Shown: positions 50,301 through 61,193, counted from the first letter of the stretch. The stretch is 64,000 nucleotides of DNA from Kingdonia uniflora (GCA_014058105.1 JACGCM010002894.1:1674001-1738000); one strand, 5' to 3'. Made by a program: numbers and translations. The notes: generated from the sequence alone by a model not told the origin.

Positions 50301-53300
50301 TTTCATTCGCTTTCAGGTATTGTGTCTTAAACTATCTTATGTACAAATGTGTGTTGTGCTTTCTCTTATTGTAGTATATATAGATGTGTACTATATTTTT
50401 CCTGCGCAGACTGAAGCAGAAGGGAAAAAAATATGAAATTTTTGGGTCTTGCAAGGTCATGAAGCATGCTTACCATAATACTTTTAGCCTTTTGCATGAT
50501 ATTAATTGCATATCAATGATTTCCAGAATCTTGTGAGAAGAGTCATAGTTTTACAAAACGTCACTGGTGCCTGGCGGTTCAATTGTCAGAATGAACAAAG
50601 CAGAATGCAACCACGAGATTCAGATTGACATTTATTTTGCTCAAATGAATACTTAGACGCTTGTTTCAGACTTATAGGCACTACAAAGATGACACTTTCT
50701 GATGGAGTGTAACTCAAAAAATGGTCTCATATGATGAATATCACCGATCACAAAAGATTTCTATCACATTAAAACATCTAGTCATCTATCACTAGACATT
50801 AGTAAACAACATGCATTGCGATTGAGGTGCCATAAGGAGCTAGGTTTCCCCCCTTTTTCTTGTAAAGATAAATTAATCTGTTGAAGAATAACACAAAGAA
50901 TTACAGCATAGGTAAGTAAAGGTTAAGCAAATACAAGAAAATGGTCGTTCGACTTCATGTTAGATGCGATACAATTAAGTCCCTCCATTTCACCACAAGA
51001 TCTAATAACTTGGCCCCTTCATAATTTTGGAGAAACGAGGCCAGCAAAATATTATCAGCATGTATGTTAAATATGATTGCTTCTACAATTATTGCCTTTT
51101 CCGTCAAATTAAAATGCTTACCAACAGTGCCCATCTATATATGCATATGGAATAATATCCCAAAGTACTTTTGGTAATCTTTCTTCTAAGTGGCTTGCAG
51201 ATGCACCACCACGCTCTCAAAGAATTTATTCCCCATCTCTCTATGGGAATTTCCTATGTTTTTGTTAGCAATGTTGCCGCAGTTGCACCAAAATTTTCAA
51301 CCACTTTTGTCATTTTTTTAAATCTAAAAGTGTCCTATAAACGCCACCTTGACTTTTGCCAGAAGAAAAGGGAGGAATATGCATGAATAGTGGCAGAGCC
51401 GGGAATTTAGTCCAGGAGCAGGATAAACGGGGGTTAAGGGGCAAATGCCCCTGGAATTTTTTGGTGTATTTTACTCTAGCAATGCTTTTATGGACTTAAT
51501 CGGTTTAATATGGTTGATGCAGATATGACAGGTCAAATAAGAAAGGTGTCTTAAAGGGATACTTTCTTTGGTTGGCGATTGGCTATGGAGTCGGTAGGTC
51601 TTTTTTCGACCATGAAGTAGTTTATTTCACCTATTTTTCGTAATTTTAGTTATTTGTCATTTTGAAATTCATATACAACTGTCAGGTTCATGAAAGGGCT
51701 CGTGTGAATAGATCATCAATCTTTAGCAAGCAAGTTCTATACATATGTATTTACACCTCAGTTATATATATGATCCCATTTCATATTTAACGGTACTAAA
51801 CGCACTAGTGAAAAGTTGGAAATAATATGTGAAAAGTGTCTTGCTGATTATATTTGATATGACTGGGGCATGTAGGTCTATTCTAAAATCTAAAATCCAC
51901 ATTATCACGCATTCTAAAATCTCCAATGGGCGCACCTCTGTTAGGCTTATACCTCTTGTGCCTCTTCGGGTGCAATTGTAATTTTAACTACCCAAAATAA
52001 AATCTCCATTGAACTACATCTACTGGCATGTGGGTTTGCAGTCCACATTTTTGTGCCCATGAATGGAAATACTGGGGGATTGTCTGTAGTACTTCACCTT
52101 TTCTTAGTGATAAAAGCTTTAGGCCTCCCTCAATTGAGGCTCCAAACTCCAGCGCTTAATGTTTGGCTCAAGCCATGACTCTGCAACCAATAATGAAGTA
52201 AACTTATTGTCACGCCCCCAAAATTGGCTTCTTAATAAACTATTAAGAAGACGAATTCTAAGATGTAACGTCGGGCATACCACGGATGAAACCCCACAGA
52301 TGTAATATATTTCTAAAGAAATTAACTACATCTACTTATCAAAGAAACGCAGCGGAAAATAACTCAATATAAATTAAATGAATAAATGGATTAAAGTGAA
52401 TAAAATCTCTGTTAACTCTAAAAATGAGAATAAAACTACGACAATGAAATATGAAATAAATATCATAAATACCCTACGACAGCTCAGCGATCCAAAGAAT
52501 CCCGAAAATGATCAACCAAGCCTCACTAAGCAAAAACCTACTGTGCTCGACCTCCTGAAAAATATAGCGCACAGGGCGTCAAGCAAGCACAATTATTACC
52601 GGTCACTGAACATGACAGACCGATCTATTATACAAAAGTACTAGTGTGATATAATATTATATATATATAAAAATGATGCATTGAGGAAGTGAGGTCCAAT
52701 TATTAATGTTGTTTTTAAGCGTCGGCGCCAACCAGTATTATAAATAATTATAGAGTATTATTATTATTATTATTATTAGGTGTGGGAGATAACTAACAGA
52801 CGATGTACACAGGGTCACTTTTAATTCAGTGGGACCACACTCTCGCACCCTTCTGTCCTCAACAGAAGTGTATCCCTTATTGGCGAGCCAGGGATTGGCG
52901 GATTCCTTTTTAGTGAGCCAGGAATTAGCGGGTAAATCACCGGATCAAGGTGGTCAAGGATTTTCAACCTACAGGTCTAAAGCCTGTTTTATTTTCACTT
53001 TCAGGGATCTAAGCCCACGGGATGCTCGCGTAGCATGCAGCCGAGAAGTAACAGGGAAAGAATTTTGGGACTTGCAACCCGGAAAAACTGATAAACAGTT
53101 ACCTCATATTTGGTTTAGGGACTCGAACCCAAGGACCGTAACAGTATAGCCCTACTGTGTACATTAACTCTAAGTTACCTTATGCATGAATGATTTAAGA
53201 GACCGACACTCAATCAAAATGACCTATCTGTCCTTGCTCTATAGGCAATGAGACTATATCATATGATTGGCGATCTTAAGCTCAATGACCTTTTTACCCT

Positions 53301-55395
53301 CACAAATATAGGAGTAGAGTCTCAGTCGATGATTTTAAATAGGCTTATGCTAGTACCCCCTTGATTTAACATCAAGGTTCAACTTATCCATCTATAGTTT
53401 AAAGGGTTGAACACGAGGTACCAATTACTATTACCTACGCTATTGATATGGATATAATTAATATCATTACAAATTTTCTTATATACTAATCATATATATA
53501 TTCTAAGTATACATTTAACCAAGGTCGCCCCTAAACTATATATATGTCTACACAAAGTCTGCCCTACTGAACATATATGCATCCTATATATATACTATGA
53601 AAATCTGCCTTACTGAATATATATGCATCCTGTATATAGACTATGAACTCTGCCTTACTGAATATATATATATATGCATCCTGTATATATACTATGAAAA
53701 TCTGCCTTACTGAATATATATATATATATATATATGTGCATCCTGTATATAGACTATGAAAATCTGCCTTACTGAATATAAAAAGAACTATTATAGTATG
53801 GGTTTATAACTACAATAGAAATAATTAATAGTTAAATAATAGTATATCAAGCATACTTACTGTTATGATTTAGAAGTAACTCATAGAAGCAACTATTATA
53901 CTTGAAAAAATCTAACAGTCTTACTGTTATGGGTTCCAAATAATTGTATAACAACTATGAAATTTCGATCAAAGAGCAGTGAAGAGCAATAATAGTACTT
54001 GCCTGAAGATTGAATGCTTAAGAAGAGCAATGCAATGATCCTACCCTAGAACAATCGATTATCACTCTCGATCTCCCGTTCAAGAATTTCCAGCCACAAC
54101 AAGAGATGAATGATTTACAATTGTAAAAGAAGAAGAGATAGGTTAGGAATTCGGGGTTGGGGTTAAGCTACCCTCTCTCCTGATTTCAAAATAAAATAGG
54201 GAAGAAAAGTTGAAGGAGGAGAAGAAGGAGGAGAAGGAGGAGAAGTTTGGGAATTCGGTGGTGGGTCTTGACCAAGAATCCTCCCCAATTCAAAAGCTTA
54301 GAAATTAAACTATTATACACCCTAGAGCAAGTTAAGCAAAGCAACCCAAAACACAAATAAAAATAAACGGGGCGCTACACTTATGGTTAATTTTATATGT
54401 GCAAGAGGTTTTGACCTCTTTAAAATATAAATACTGTCATATTTGTATATAATGACCTATACTAGTTATGTTAGTGATAGCAGTAAATTCGTCTTTTGTG
54501 GCATTCTATGCAACATTTGCTAAATGTACTCTTTGATTAATATAGTTATTCTTATATGATACATTATATGTACATCTCATCAATAAATTGACAGTGGATT
54601 ATTGTGTTTAATTTATTACCTTTTCTTTTTGTTCTTGCTATTCCAGGTCTCTGTCTTACATATCTTGCCCTATATTTAATGGACGGGCATGGCCAGCCTG
54701 CCCTTCTCTACCTCGTTCCGTGTACATTAGGTAACAACCATTGTTATATAAAGTACTATGAGAATGCTGCCTATTTATGTACGAGGCTTACAATATGGTA
54801 TGGTATCAATAAATCACTTTGACAATGAATCCCAATATAGTGTTTGAAAACCATCTAATATTGGGGTACATCGCCCTGTATATCACAAATCACAATATTT
54901 AGTGATTTATTGCAGACACTTCTTCCAAAATTGTCCAAATTCACACTCGAGATTTGGCCCCTCGCCATCTTTCCAGGATTCCCTTCTTAGCCTACCCCAA
55001 ATTCTTAAAGTTCCTCTAACTCTTAAGGAAAATCTGAATATTTCTTTTTCTTTTTTGTGAGAAAAGGAAGCCGGTGTTAGGCATGGACAATCAAAATCTG
55101 AATACTTGCAATGTATTGTTATGTTTGCTGTCTTAAATTTGTGCAATATTGCGTTATAACACTAGACCACCGGTAATATCGATTGTCTATGTACGATATG
55201 TTATTCCTTGGTTACTACTGTGACTTCCAACAGTGGAGAAAGAACCTTCTTGTATGTCCATGTATTGTTTTTCCTGAATTCATCTTCTTTTCAGGGGTTA
55301 TTGTCGTACTGGGTTTTGTGAGAGGTGAGCTTCCACATCTGTGGAACTACGGGAATGAACCATCAGTGTCTCTCGGCCAACCTGGATTAGCTTAA
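35312..55395 (+). CDS. SPPL: Signal peptide peptidase-like intramembrane protease, 14 exons
   Basis: Exons: 35312-35449, 35807-35962, 37086-37197, 37362-37481, 40927-41084, 42063-42242, 42837-42871, 42972-43128, 45499-45552, 45627-45719, 50174-50316, 51523-51593, 54647-54730 and 55295-55395. Total 1,602 nt, 533 aa, all junctions GT-AG and in phase. It is a GxGD aspartyl protease of the plant SPPL2/3/4/5 type, which cuts type II membrane proteins within endosomal or vacuolar-type membranes. Order: signal peptide ([19 protein letters not shown]), lumenal protease-associated domain (about 80-175, with [20 protein letters not shown]), then nine hydrophobic segments. Catalytic motifs are YD at 382-383 (FVYDIFWVF), GFGD at 433-436 ([10 protein letters not shown]) and PAL at 490-492 (QPALLYLVP). 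All are intact, so the enzyme should be active. The introns total over 18 kb and hold two solo LTRs, LINE pieces and a SINE, none of which touches a splice site. The exact paralogue (2, 3, 4 or 5) is not settled. Confidence 0.93.
36750..36957 (+). mobile_element. tRNA-derived SINE in SPPL intron 2
   Basis: It has a B-box-like GGTTCGATTC at 36793, a GC-richer body (ACCCCGGCATGTGGTTGG...CAGGGATTAGTCAGGC...GGTGGTGATAAACTCG) and an A-tail of about 17 at 36941-36957. Its 3' half matches the copy at 22215-22342. The 5' boundary is approximate. Confidence 0.65.
37781..39995 (+). repeat. 2.2-kb solo LTR, copy A, in SPPL intron 4
   Basis: Starts TGTCACGCCCC and ends GGGGCGCTACA. It is flanked by a perfect 5-bp duplication TCAAG (37776-37780, 39996-40000). 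It is 2,215 bp and homologous over its length to 52208-54379. TG...CA ends plus a 5-bp duplication indicate a solo LTR left by LTR-LTR recombination. It contains no supported coding region. Orientation is arbitrary because no internal region remains. Confidence 0.8.
39152..39400. repeat. 49-bp tandem array in solo LTR copy A
   Basis: Five copies of a 49-bp unit. The word AAGTCTGCCTT recurs at 39193, 39242, 39291, 39340 and 39389. The middle units are identical as read. Confidence 0.9.
44400..44790 (-). repeat. LTR-like fragment in SPPL intron 8
   Basis: On the minus strand, GGAATTAGAATTAGGTTTTC-type sequence is followed by a TATA-like CATAAAAGGAGAACC, a run ending TTTAATAAAAGTTTGTGAG, and TGCTTCCGCTTGGATCG. 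This order (TATA, polyadenylation-like signal, LTR-end style) suggests LTR material, but I found no target duplication or clear TG/CA ends. Confidence 0.3.
46430..47696 (+). mobile_element. LINE 3' fragment in SPPL intron 10
   Basis: Sense-strand remnant of an L1-type LINE. An upstream part has [20 protein letters not shown] and [20 protein letters not shown] (about 46570-46790). The 226-codon frame 47016-47696 is the RT zinc-binding region: [20 protein letters not shown], then [19 protein letters not shown] and [13 protein letters not shown]. Several stops separate the pieces. Endonuclease and polymerase are missing. Ends at an A-rich stretch near 47670-47678. Confidence 0.85.
47940..48680 (+). 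mobile_element. Second, more decayed LINE fragment in SPPL intron 10
   Basis: It shows [13 protein letters not shown] (about 47970), [19 protein letters not shown] (about 48195), LKLPTKM and a broken [12 protein letters not shown] end (about 48590). These are the same domain succession as the preceding LINE fragment but in several frames and shorter. It probably represents a different, older insertion. Confidence 0.6.
48700..50173. other. Rest of SPPL intron 10
   Basis: An open frame at 48924-49229 (101 codons) has no recognisable family. The end at about 49610-49700 (CCTTGGCGCAAATGG...TTTCTAATATATAGTAG) has the look of a repeat boundary. No gene can be supported. Confidence 0.4.
52208..54379 (+). 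repeat. 2.2-kb solo LTR, copy B, in SPPL intron 12
   Basis: Starts TGTCACGCCCC, ends GGGGCGCTACA, and is flanked by a perfect 5-bp duplication CTTAT (52203-52207, 54380-54384). It is 2,172 bp. It shares with copy A the blocks ATGTAATATATTTCTAAAGA, GACAGCTCAGCGATCC, GGGACCACACTCTCGCACCC and GAGACTATATCATATGATTG. Open frames within it (52378-52644, 52829-53149) are not conserved in copy A and are not genes. Confidence 0.8.
53560..53790. repeat. Variable tandem array in solo LTR copy B
   Basis: Units containing TCTGCCTTACTGAATATAT begin near 53604, 53649, 53701 and 53763. Their spacing (45, 52, 62) varies through TA-run length. The array sits at the same place as the 49-bp array of copy A. Confidence 0.8.
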
Positions 55396-56432
55396 AGCAG
55401 AAAAATCTGTTATTTTCCAAAGCAACCCCTTTGATCTTTTGTAGAAACTAACACAAATATATATGATGATTAAAAAGTAAAATTACAAAGGTTCAGGTAA
55501 GATATCTGTTATGTAAATGATCTCCAATACTTGAAATTTGTTGTAAGATCCATACGCTTTTTGTTTATTGGTAAATATTACACTGCAATGGAAGCCAAAG
55601 ATATCAATATATATTCCGTTCTCCACTGCCCTTTAAAAAGCTGTGTTTCGTGATGCTTTTCTGTCATAATTTAGTTTGAATTCAATGATGAAATATGATA
55701 AACAGACTATTATATCTGGTCTTGGTTATGAATAAATACAGATTTTTTAATTTTTATAGTCGTATTTAGGGAAGATGACGATGTCAAAGCATCGTTTACG
55801 TTCTGCAGTTTCAACACCATTTTCTCATTGCCGCACCTACACCCTAAAATACGCAACATGACTTTCAAATTGTACAGTGAAACCTATCTAAATGCACCCG
55901 CACAACCTCCCTAATTGCACAAAAAATGTTGTTTCGTTGTCGGGACAGATAAATTATTGATTTCCCTGCACACTGTATATTATAATGTACAATTTATTTA
56001 TAGTCCCAACAATATAGTTTTACCTATGTAATTGCACATAGCTCTATATATATGTAGTAAATTACCTACAAATAACGATATCCTCACTTAGTTTCATATG
56101 TCAATTACCTTACCCAAAAAAAAAAACTTAATATTTTAAACTATTTCCCATAAATCTCTAATTAATTTTCAATTGACTTTAATTAGCTTAAGGAACGGTA
56201 AATCTTACCTAGTTTTATTTAAATGCATTTTCATGGAACGACTTTGTAAATACACAACCTTTCTAAATGCATACTTTTAATTGGCCTCAAGATACTGTAT
56301 TTAGACAGGCTTCACTGTATTCTACTAAACCCAGAAATACAAACACAAATATCGATACTGCCGTAGTAAAACGTGTTCTTATAAACAAATGTCTGTGCAC
56401 AAATCATTTAATTCAAATGTATGAAAGTATAT
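55396..56432. other. Intergenic region after SPPL
   Basis: No gene or repeat family recognised. The SPPL 3' UTR and polyadenylation region lie at the left end. Confidence 0.45.
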
Positions 56433-56735
56433 TTATCTTCCACTAACTAAGCTCAATGTGACAGAATTATTGCTGAAGTTGTCAGTAACTATAGAACTAG
56501 AATCAGTACTTGTAGATCCCAGGATTATGTTATCTCTGCTTCCTGGAAGCGGTGCTGTTATGGAGTCGGACGAGAGCATGAGTACCACTGATGACATGAG
56601 AGGTCTCCCTTGCATACTCTCTTGGCAACACATCAGCCCTATTCGAACGCAGTTTAGTAATTCGACTTGAGGGTAACTTCCAATAGTTACATCTACCAGT
56701 TCCTCTATCATCCCTTCTCGCTCTAGTCTCCAAGT
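56433..56735 (-). pseudogene. Last exon of an S-domain receptor-like kinase, orphan
   Basis: The minus strand after the acceptor TTTGACAG reads TWRLEREGMIEELVDVTIG, then VELLNCVRIGLMCCQESMQG and RPLMSSVVLMLSS, ending SNNSVTLSLVSGR and a stop. This is the C-lobe tail (subdomain XI, conserved R of the RP motif) and C-terminus of G-type lectin S-receptor-like Ser/Thr kinases. These are plasma-membrane receptors with an extracellular lectin domain. The frame is open for 101 codons. No other kinase, transmembrane or lectin exons occur in the 7 kb upstream to the window end, so this is a detached exon, or upstream exons are beyond 64000. Confidence 0.8.
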
Positions 56736-57492
56736 CTGTCAAATAAAAGAAAATAGCAGTTACATGGTTACGCTTTAACGGGTTTTCTTACAAGAGTTCA
56801 AACTACGGCTTCTAGTTAAGGGTTCCAGAACATAGTTTAAAACTAGCGCTTACGATTTAGATGAAGGGTTTTCTTAGCTTTGATCTAATATATGGTTTTC
56901 TTAGCCTTGGTCTAATATATGGTTTTCTTTATAATTAATGGTTATAAAATCACTTATAGTCAAAAAAATTGTAACTCACTATCTTTATAGTTTTCAATAT
57001 GAGCTTTGGCCAAAGAAGTATAGTGTCCAACTAAAAGTACCCACTCAAAAGTTTTAGAAACGCAAGATGAAAATTTTGGCTCATAAACCTCTTATACAAT
57101 GCTTAGATGCAAGGATAGACTATCTTTCAAAAATTAAGGCGGCGTCCCTATGAAAATATGAAGGCTAAAGCTATACGATAGAAATTAACCTTCTTAGCAA
57201 AAATTATTAGTTTCCTCAAACATCCAAACCAATAGCAATAACTTTTTTAAACAGGGGGGAAATTATGTTTACCTCAACTGCACGAAGAAAAGAAAAATTT
57301 GTGATGGCTATCCTATGTTTTTCAACTACACAAAAATGTTAGTATCCCTAGTAGGATACTCTTTATCTTAGTATCTCTGAATTTTTCTTTAAAACTTATT
57401 GTGATAGATGGTTCCTAGAGCAAAAATAAGCTACTATAAACTTTGGAATATTGTTTCATAGTTTAGGTTTTATTTTCTCTATGCTCACACAT
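56736..57492. other. Non-genic stretch upstream of the RLK exon
   Basis: No coding region. A short tandem repeat (ATATATGGTTTTCTTAGC-type, three copies) lies at about 56865-56940. Confidence 0.45.
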
Positions 57493-57691
57493 CAAGGGGT
57501 TGTTTGGATACTTAAATTTTTGGGCCAGCCAAGGATAAACCTAGCTAGTCTATCATGGATATGTATAAACCTAACCTAGTTCAGTTTAATTTGTTGTTTG
57601 GTCATTTTTATTTGTTATCCTGGTTCTGACTTGTATGATGTTTGAATACTTGTATCGTAAACCAGTTCTTATAATTATTTTTAACATTTTC

Positions 57692-58370
57692 CTACTTGCT
57701 TATATTATAACTCGTGTGTGCATATGACACCAACTTTAACGAGACGGTGCTAAAAAAGAGCATTAACGTAATACCGGACAGAACAGTAGAATCAAACCCG
57801 AGAATCATAAACACTGGATACAAGATTGTAGAGGTGGTAATCAGTACATGAAGACAAACAACAATCATCTCAGATATTAACTTATTTTGAGCGAGCACTT
57901 CCACAATAAAAGCTCCAAGTGGAGGGTAAGACAACACAAAAAGTGGCCAGTCTCTCGATGATGTCGAACTGAACCAAAAACCAGATCCAATAAGCAAGCC
58001 ATACTTCATTAAATTCTAAGTCTACTATTCACCACAACAAGCACAACAATACATAGGTTGAATAAACTTGCATAACTCTGTTTAAAATGGTATCGGAACT
58101 CAAAGGACTCTCCCTCACTCTACTACGAGCTGGAGTAGACGCTCGATACGGCACCGCATAATTCACCGCCTCCGAATCATGAACTCTCCCATTCTTAATT
58201 CCCCCACCACCACCATTACCACCACTACAATCTTCACTATTATTGAACGAACTCTTATCATTCTCACTCTGATAAACAACATCTTCGTTACCGATCTCGC
58301 CACCACAAGAATCAATAGCTGACTCAATGGCCGAAGATTCTCCTTCACTCCACTATTTACTGTTGTTATC
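57692..58370 (-). pseudogene. DGAT1: Captured DGAT1 5' part, intronless
   Basis: On the minus strand: an acidic and glycine-rich N-terminal segment, then the signature STPARSRVRESPLSSDT, FKQSYASLFNLCIVVLVVVN (frame-shifted), NLMKYGLLIGSGFWFSS, SRDWPLFVLSYPPLGAFIVE and LVSYAHTSYN. This is acyl-CoA:diacylglycerol acyltransferase 1 from the cytosolic N-terminus through the first membrane segments. DGAT1 makes triacylglycerol in the ER. In plant DGAT1 genes this stretch spans several exons (exon 2 is an 81-bp exon in Arabidopsis, from memory), yet here it is continuous, so the source was probably a spliced RNA. It is broken by frameshifts and stops and stops long before the MBOAT active-site histidine. 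It cannot be a working enzyme. Confidence 0.85.
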
Positions 58371-58384
58371 AAGTTTTGCAGGAT

Positions 58385-58962
58385 CGTGGTGAATATCTAG
58401 TGCAAAATACCTGCAAAATGAGCTAAAGTGACTAGCAACAACAGCTTCCAAAGAGGAAAAAGGAACCCAACAATCAATCCTCACCTCCTAAGCTGAAAAC
58501 TAAAATTTGCGGAACAAGTTTGATATTTAGGAGCTTTTGACCCTTCAACAATGCCATGGACATAGCTCCGCCAACACAAATAATGATGCCTGCTACCTTT
58601 GACATGCTTCTCAAGCTTCTGAAAGCCACTTTCTCTAATCTAATCAGTTTAAAACAAGAATCCCTTATAATCTGTTATACATTTATGCATTAGAAAGCTT
58701 GTAATTATGTCATATACAAACTTATGCTGCAAACCTGCAACTGCTGTTAGTCCCCGAATAATAAATGATCTTTCTTTCAGATGGTAAGGCCCGAATATAG
58801 TCACTTAACTTTACATCAATACCTTTGTATCTAAATAAGAGATCGACTAAGTTTGGAGGACTCACCCAACAAAGGCAGCAATAACAAATGTAATGGTAGG
58901 GACTAGATTGCCCATATCACTTGCTAGTGAAGAAGATGCCAAATATAATCCTTCAAAATAAA
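58385..58962 (-). pseudogene. Captured WAT1/EamA transporter exons with intron
   Basis: Minus strand: YFEGLYLASSSLASDMGNL and VPTITFVIAAFVG end at a donor GTGAGT (58865). A 226-bp intron follows, and the sequence resumes after an acceptor at 58640 with LEKVAFRSLRSMSKVAGIII and CVGGAMSMALLKGQKLLN, in consistent phase. A third block (GSFFLFGSCCC...LILQ) ends near 58390. This is the junction of the two EamA repeats of a WAT1-related (nodulin MtN21-type) transporter. These are ten-helix membrane proteins; WAT1 itself acts at the vacuole. It lies within the DGAT1-derived sequence and retains its intron, so it was captured from genomic DNA. It is fragmentary and carries stops. Confidence 0.8.
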
Positions 58963-58968
58963 TATATA

Positions 58969-59178
58969 TCAAAGATAAAGATATAGCATTCGATGCATAG
59001 CAGTGAGGGAGAGTCCTTTGAGCTTAGTCATTGAGTTCAATGAAGACAAGTCATCGGAGAGTATCGTTGGTGCCTTCGTGACGCGTGATCTATTGTATCT
59101 CTTTCGAAGAGTGATTTTAGGATCTGAGTCTTTGTGTTGAGATAGGTTATTGTCACCGAGTGAGTCTCTTATCGCCAT
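58969..59178 (-). pseudogene. Probable DGAT1 N-terminal start piece
   Basis: A 69-codon frame MAIRDSLGDNNLSQHKDSDP... with a basic L-R-K-R-Y-N-R-S-R stretch, like the variable N-termini of plant DGAT1. It is preceded on the same strand (59180-59260) by a CT-rich stretch resembling a 5' leader. The WAT1 piece separates it from the rest of DGAT1. The N-terminus of DGAT1 is poorly conserved, so this assignment is likely but not certain. Confidence 0.5.
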
Positions 59179-59614
59179 TAGAGAAATTTGAGAGAGAAAA
59201 AAATTTAGGGGGGGGGGGAGAAAGAGAGATTAATGAGAGGAGAGATGAAGTCAATTAATGGGAAACTATTAATTGAGGAGAAAGAAAGTGTAGTTGATGT
59301 GAGAGCATTAATGGTGGTGTATTAGTAGGAAAAATCAATGAATAGAAAGGAAGGGTATAGTTTTTTCTCTTGTTTCGATAAGTGTGAAACTTTATTATTT
59401 TATCGCGATTTTAATAAGATTTTGAAACTCGTTCGGTTGTGAAATGAGTATTATTTGTTCCAATAAAAAACCAGTTTTCCTCGAAATATGGAGCAGACCA
59501 GTTCAATAGGAAACCTGATTAGTAGGCCTATAGTTTGCCAAACATGCGTTTTTAACTTAGTTCAGTTCTGAACTGAACTAGACTGGTTTAACATAGTATC
59601 CAAACAGCCCCCAA

Positions 59615-60636
59615 AGAAAAATACCAGATGGGCCCATGAATAATAAAACCGAAAATTCAATGCTCCTCGCTTATATTATAGCAACAACAAATGGAAAGAA
59701 TTTACAATGATACTAAGTGTATGTTTGGGTTTCAACAAAAATGAATAAGAACAATCGTTCTATGGTTAAACATGGTGTTGGAGCTGTTGAAGAACACAAA
59801 TATATCATATAAAACATTGCAAGACGATGATTAATGAAAAAGAAGAAGAAAAAGATTAAGATGTTTATAGATGAATAAAATGTGTCTAATCGGCAAACCT
59901 AATTAGTAAATTTTGTAAGAGCTTCTCGCAACTATTTCAGTTTCATTCTCGAGTCCATCTTACTGTAGAGTGTAGATCCATATCATTGGAGGTTTCTTTT
60001 CTTTCTAGCTTTAAAAGTGCCATTCTATTTGGCAACTTGAGACTATATCATACCCCTAATCCAATTTCAATTTCTTTTGCAATCTCAGATTAGGGTTTTT
60101 TGAGAGAAAAATAGAAAGAGAAATTAGGGAGAAAAGTAGTTAACAGGAGATTGGTATCCACTGATGCAACCAATAGATTAATTCATTTTTGAAGGAAGGT
60201 TTATTGCTATATTTTTTTTAAAAGTCAGGTTTATCCTTTAGAGAGAAAGGCGCAATTTCTCGGGACTTGAGAGTCGCAACTGTTGCGAAAGATTTTAAGA
60301 GAGATAACTGGAGTTTGGCAGAGAGGTAAAAGCGAATAAATCTAAAGAGCCACATGTCCTCTTTGCGGATGCCTTCAGCGTAGGCTTCGCCTATATAATA
60401 TTAGTATAAGTTCATTGGTTTTTTCTAAAGACTACCCAATAAGTCGAGGAAAAAATAATTCGGTATGATATTTTCATGATATTATCAGTGGTTTCTTAGA
60501 CTTTTAATTATGGCAATAAACTACCAAAATATCGCATATTTACCTAACTTATTGGTAAATACCGTGAATGAATCGCGGTAGCTTAGTTTTTTTTAAAAAT
60601 TATCGTGGTTTTTTTCTTTTAAACCATAATTGTAAA
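59615..60636. other. Non-genic stretch
   Basis: No gene seen. A small hairpin TAGGCTTCGCCTA at about 60389-60401 followed by TATAATATTAGT may mark the end of a small transposon, but no partner end was found. Confidence 0.4.
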
Positions 60637-61193
60637 TGTAGTAGCCTATTCCGGATCTCGAACTCAAGCCTCAGTTTTGACTATCATACATTTACTCGAC
60701 CTCATCAACATACGATTACATGGCACACTATGGAACAACTACAAAGAAGAGTTTACTTCTCATTCTCGACCTCTACATCAATAGTTTGATTCAACAAACA
60801 CTCAGTCATCAAAGAAGCCATTACAAAACAGAGGGATCAGACCGTTACGCAATCAGTTTAAAGACTCATCAAAATCATATTGTAACGTTCGTCATTAAAA
60901 GTGTTAATGGTCGTCAAACGGTCATATTATAAGACCTATAAATAAGACCATAAATATACAAATTAAGGACAAAAAATTCAACCCATAAACTCTACACAAA
61001 ACTATCCAGAGCGATCTTTTTAATAACTAGTCATCATCAATAATATCTCTCTTTCTAAAAAATTTAAGAGATGTAGTTTTTAACCTATTCAAAGGTTTTT
61101 CACGCTAAATCTCGTGTTATCAATTACTTGATAGCGCTCTAATTATCTTTGGTGTGAGAGACTAAGTTCGATATACGAAATTAGGTTCTTACA
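60637..61193 (+). repeat. 5' LTR of a gypsy-type element
   Basis: Begins TGTAGTAGCC, ends GGTTCTTACA, and is followed directly by TTTGGCATCGTCTGTGGGAA. That is the primer-binding and leader sequence common just after LTRs of plant Ty3/gypsy elements. The 3' part resembles the solo LTR at 62969-63951 (CACGCTAAATC...TTTGGTGTGAGA...GGTTCTTACA). No 3' LTR or target duplication was found, so the element is truncated. Confidence 0.65.

Larger units (their letters stand above)
57496..59611 (-). mobile_element. Pack-type TIR transposon carrying DGAT1 and WAT1 gene pieces
   Basis: A 2,116-bp segment is bounded by inverted ends GGGGTTGTTTGGATACT (57496) and, in reverse complement, GGGGCTGTTTGGATACT (59611). 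Sixteen of 17 bases match. The flanks carry a 3-bp direct repeat CAA (57493-57495, 59612-59614). TIR sequence and 3-bp duplication fit the PIF/Harbinger (Tourist-like) superfamily, although CAA is not its usual TWA target. Inside there is no transposase; instead all recognisable coding sequence is from two host genes. It is therefore a non-autonomous, gene-carrying element. Superfamily is inference; the ends and cargo are seen. Confidence 0.75.

Noticed and set aside
52829..53149. 106-codon frame in SPPL intron 12
   Set aside because: It lies inside a solo LTR and the matching region of the other copy is not open.
58163..58372. 69-codon hydrophobic minus-strand frame as a small membrane protein
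   Set aside because: It is an out-of-phase reading of the DGAT1-derived glycine/serine-rich N-terminal segment.
60363..60415. Hairpin TAGGCTTCGCCTA with following TATAATATTAGT as a Helitron end
   Set aside because: The terminal CTAG is missing and the hairpin is too short; kept only as a remark.
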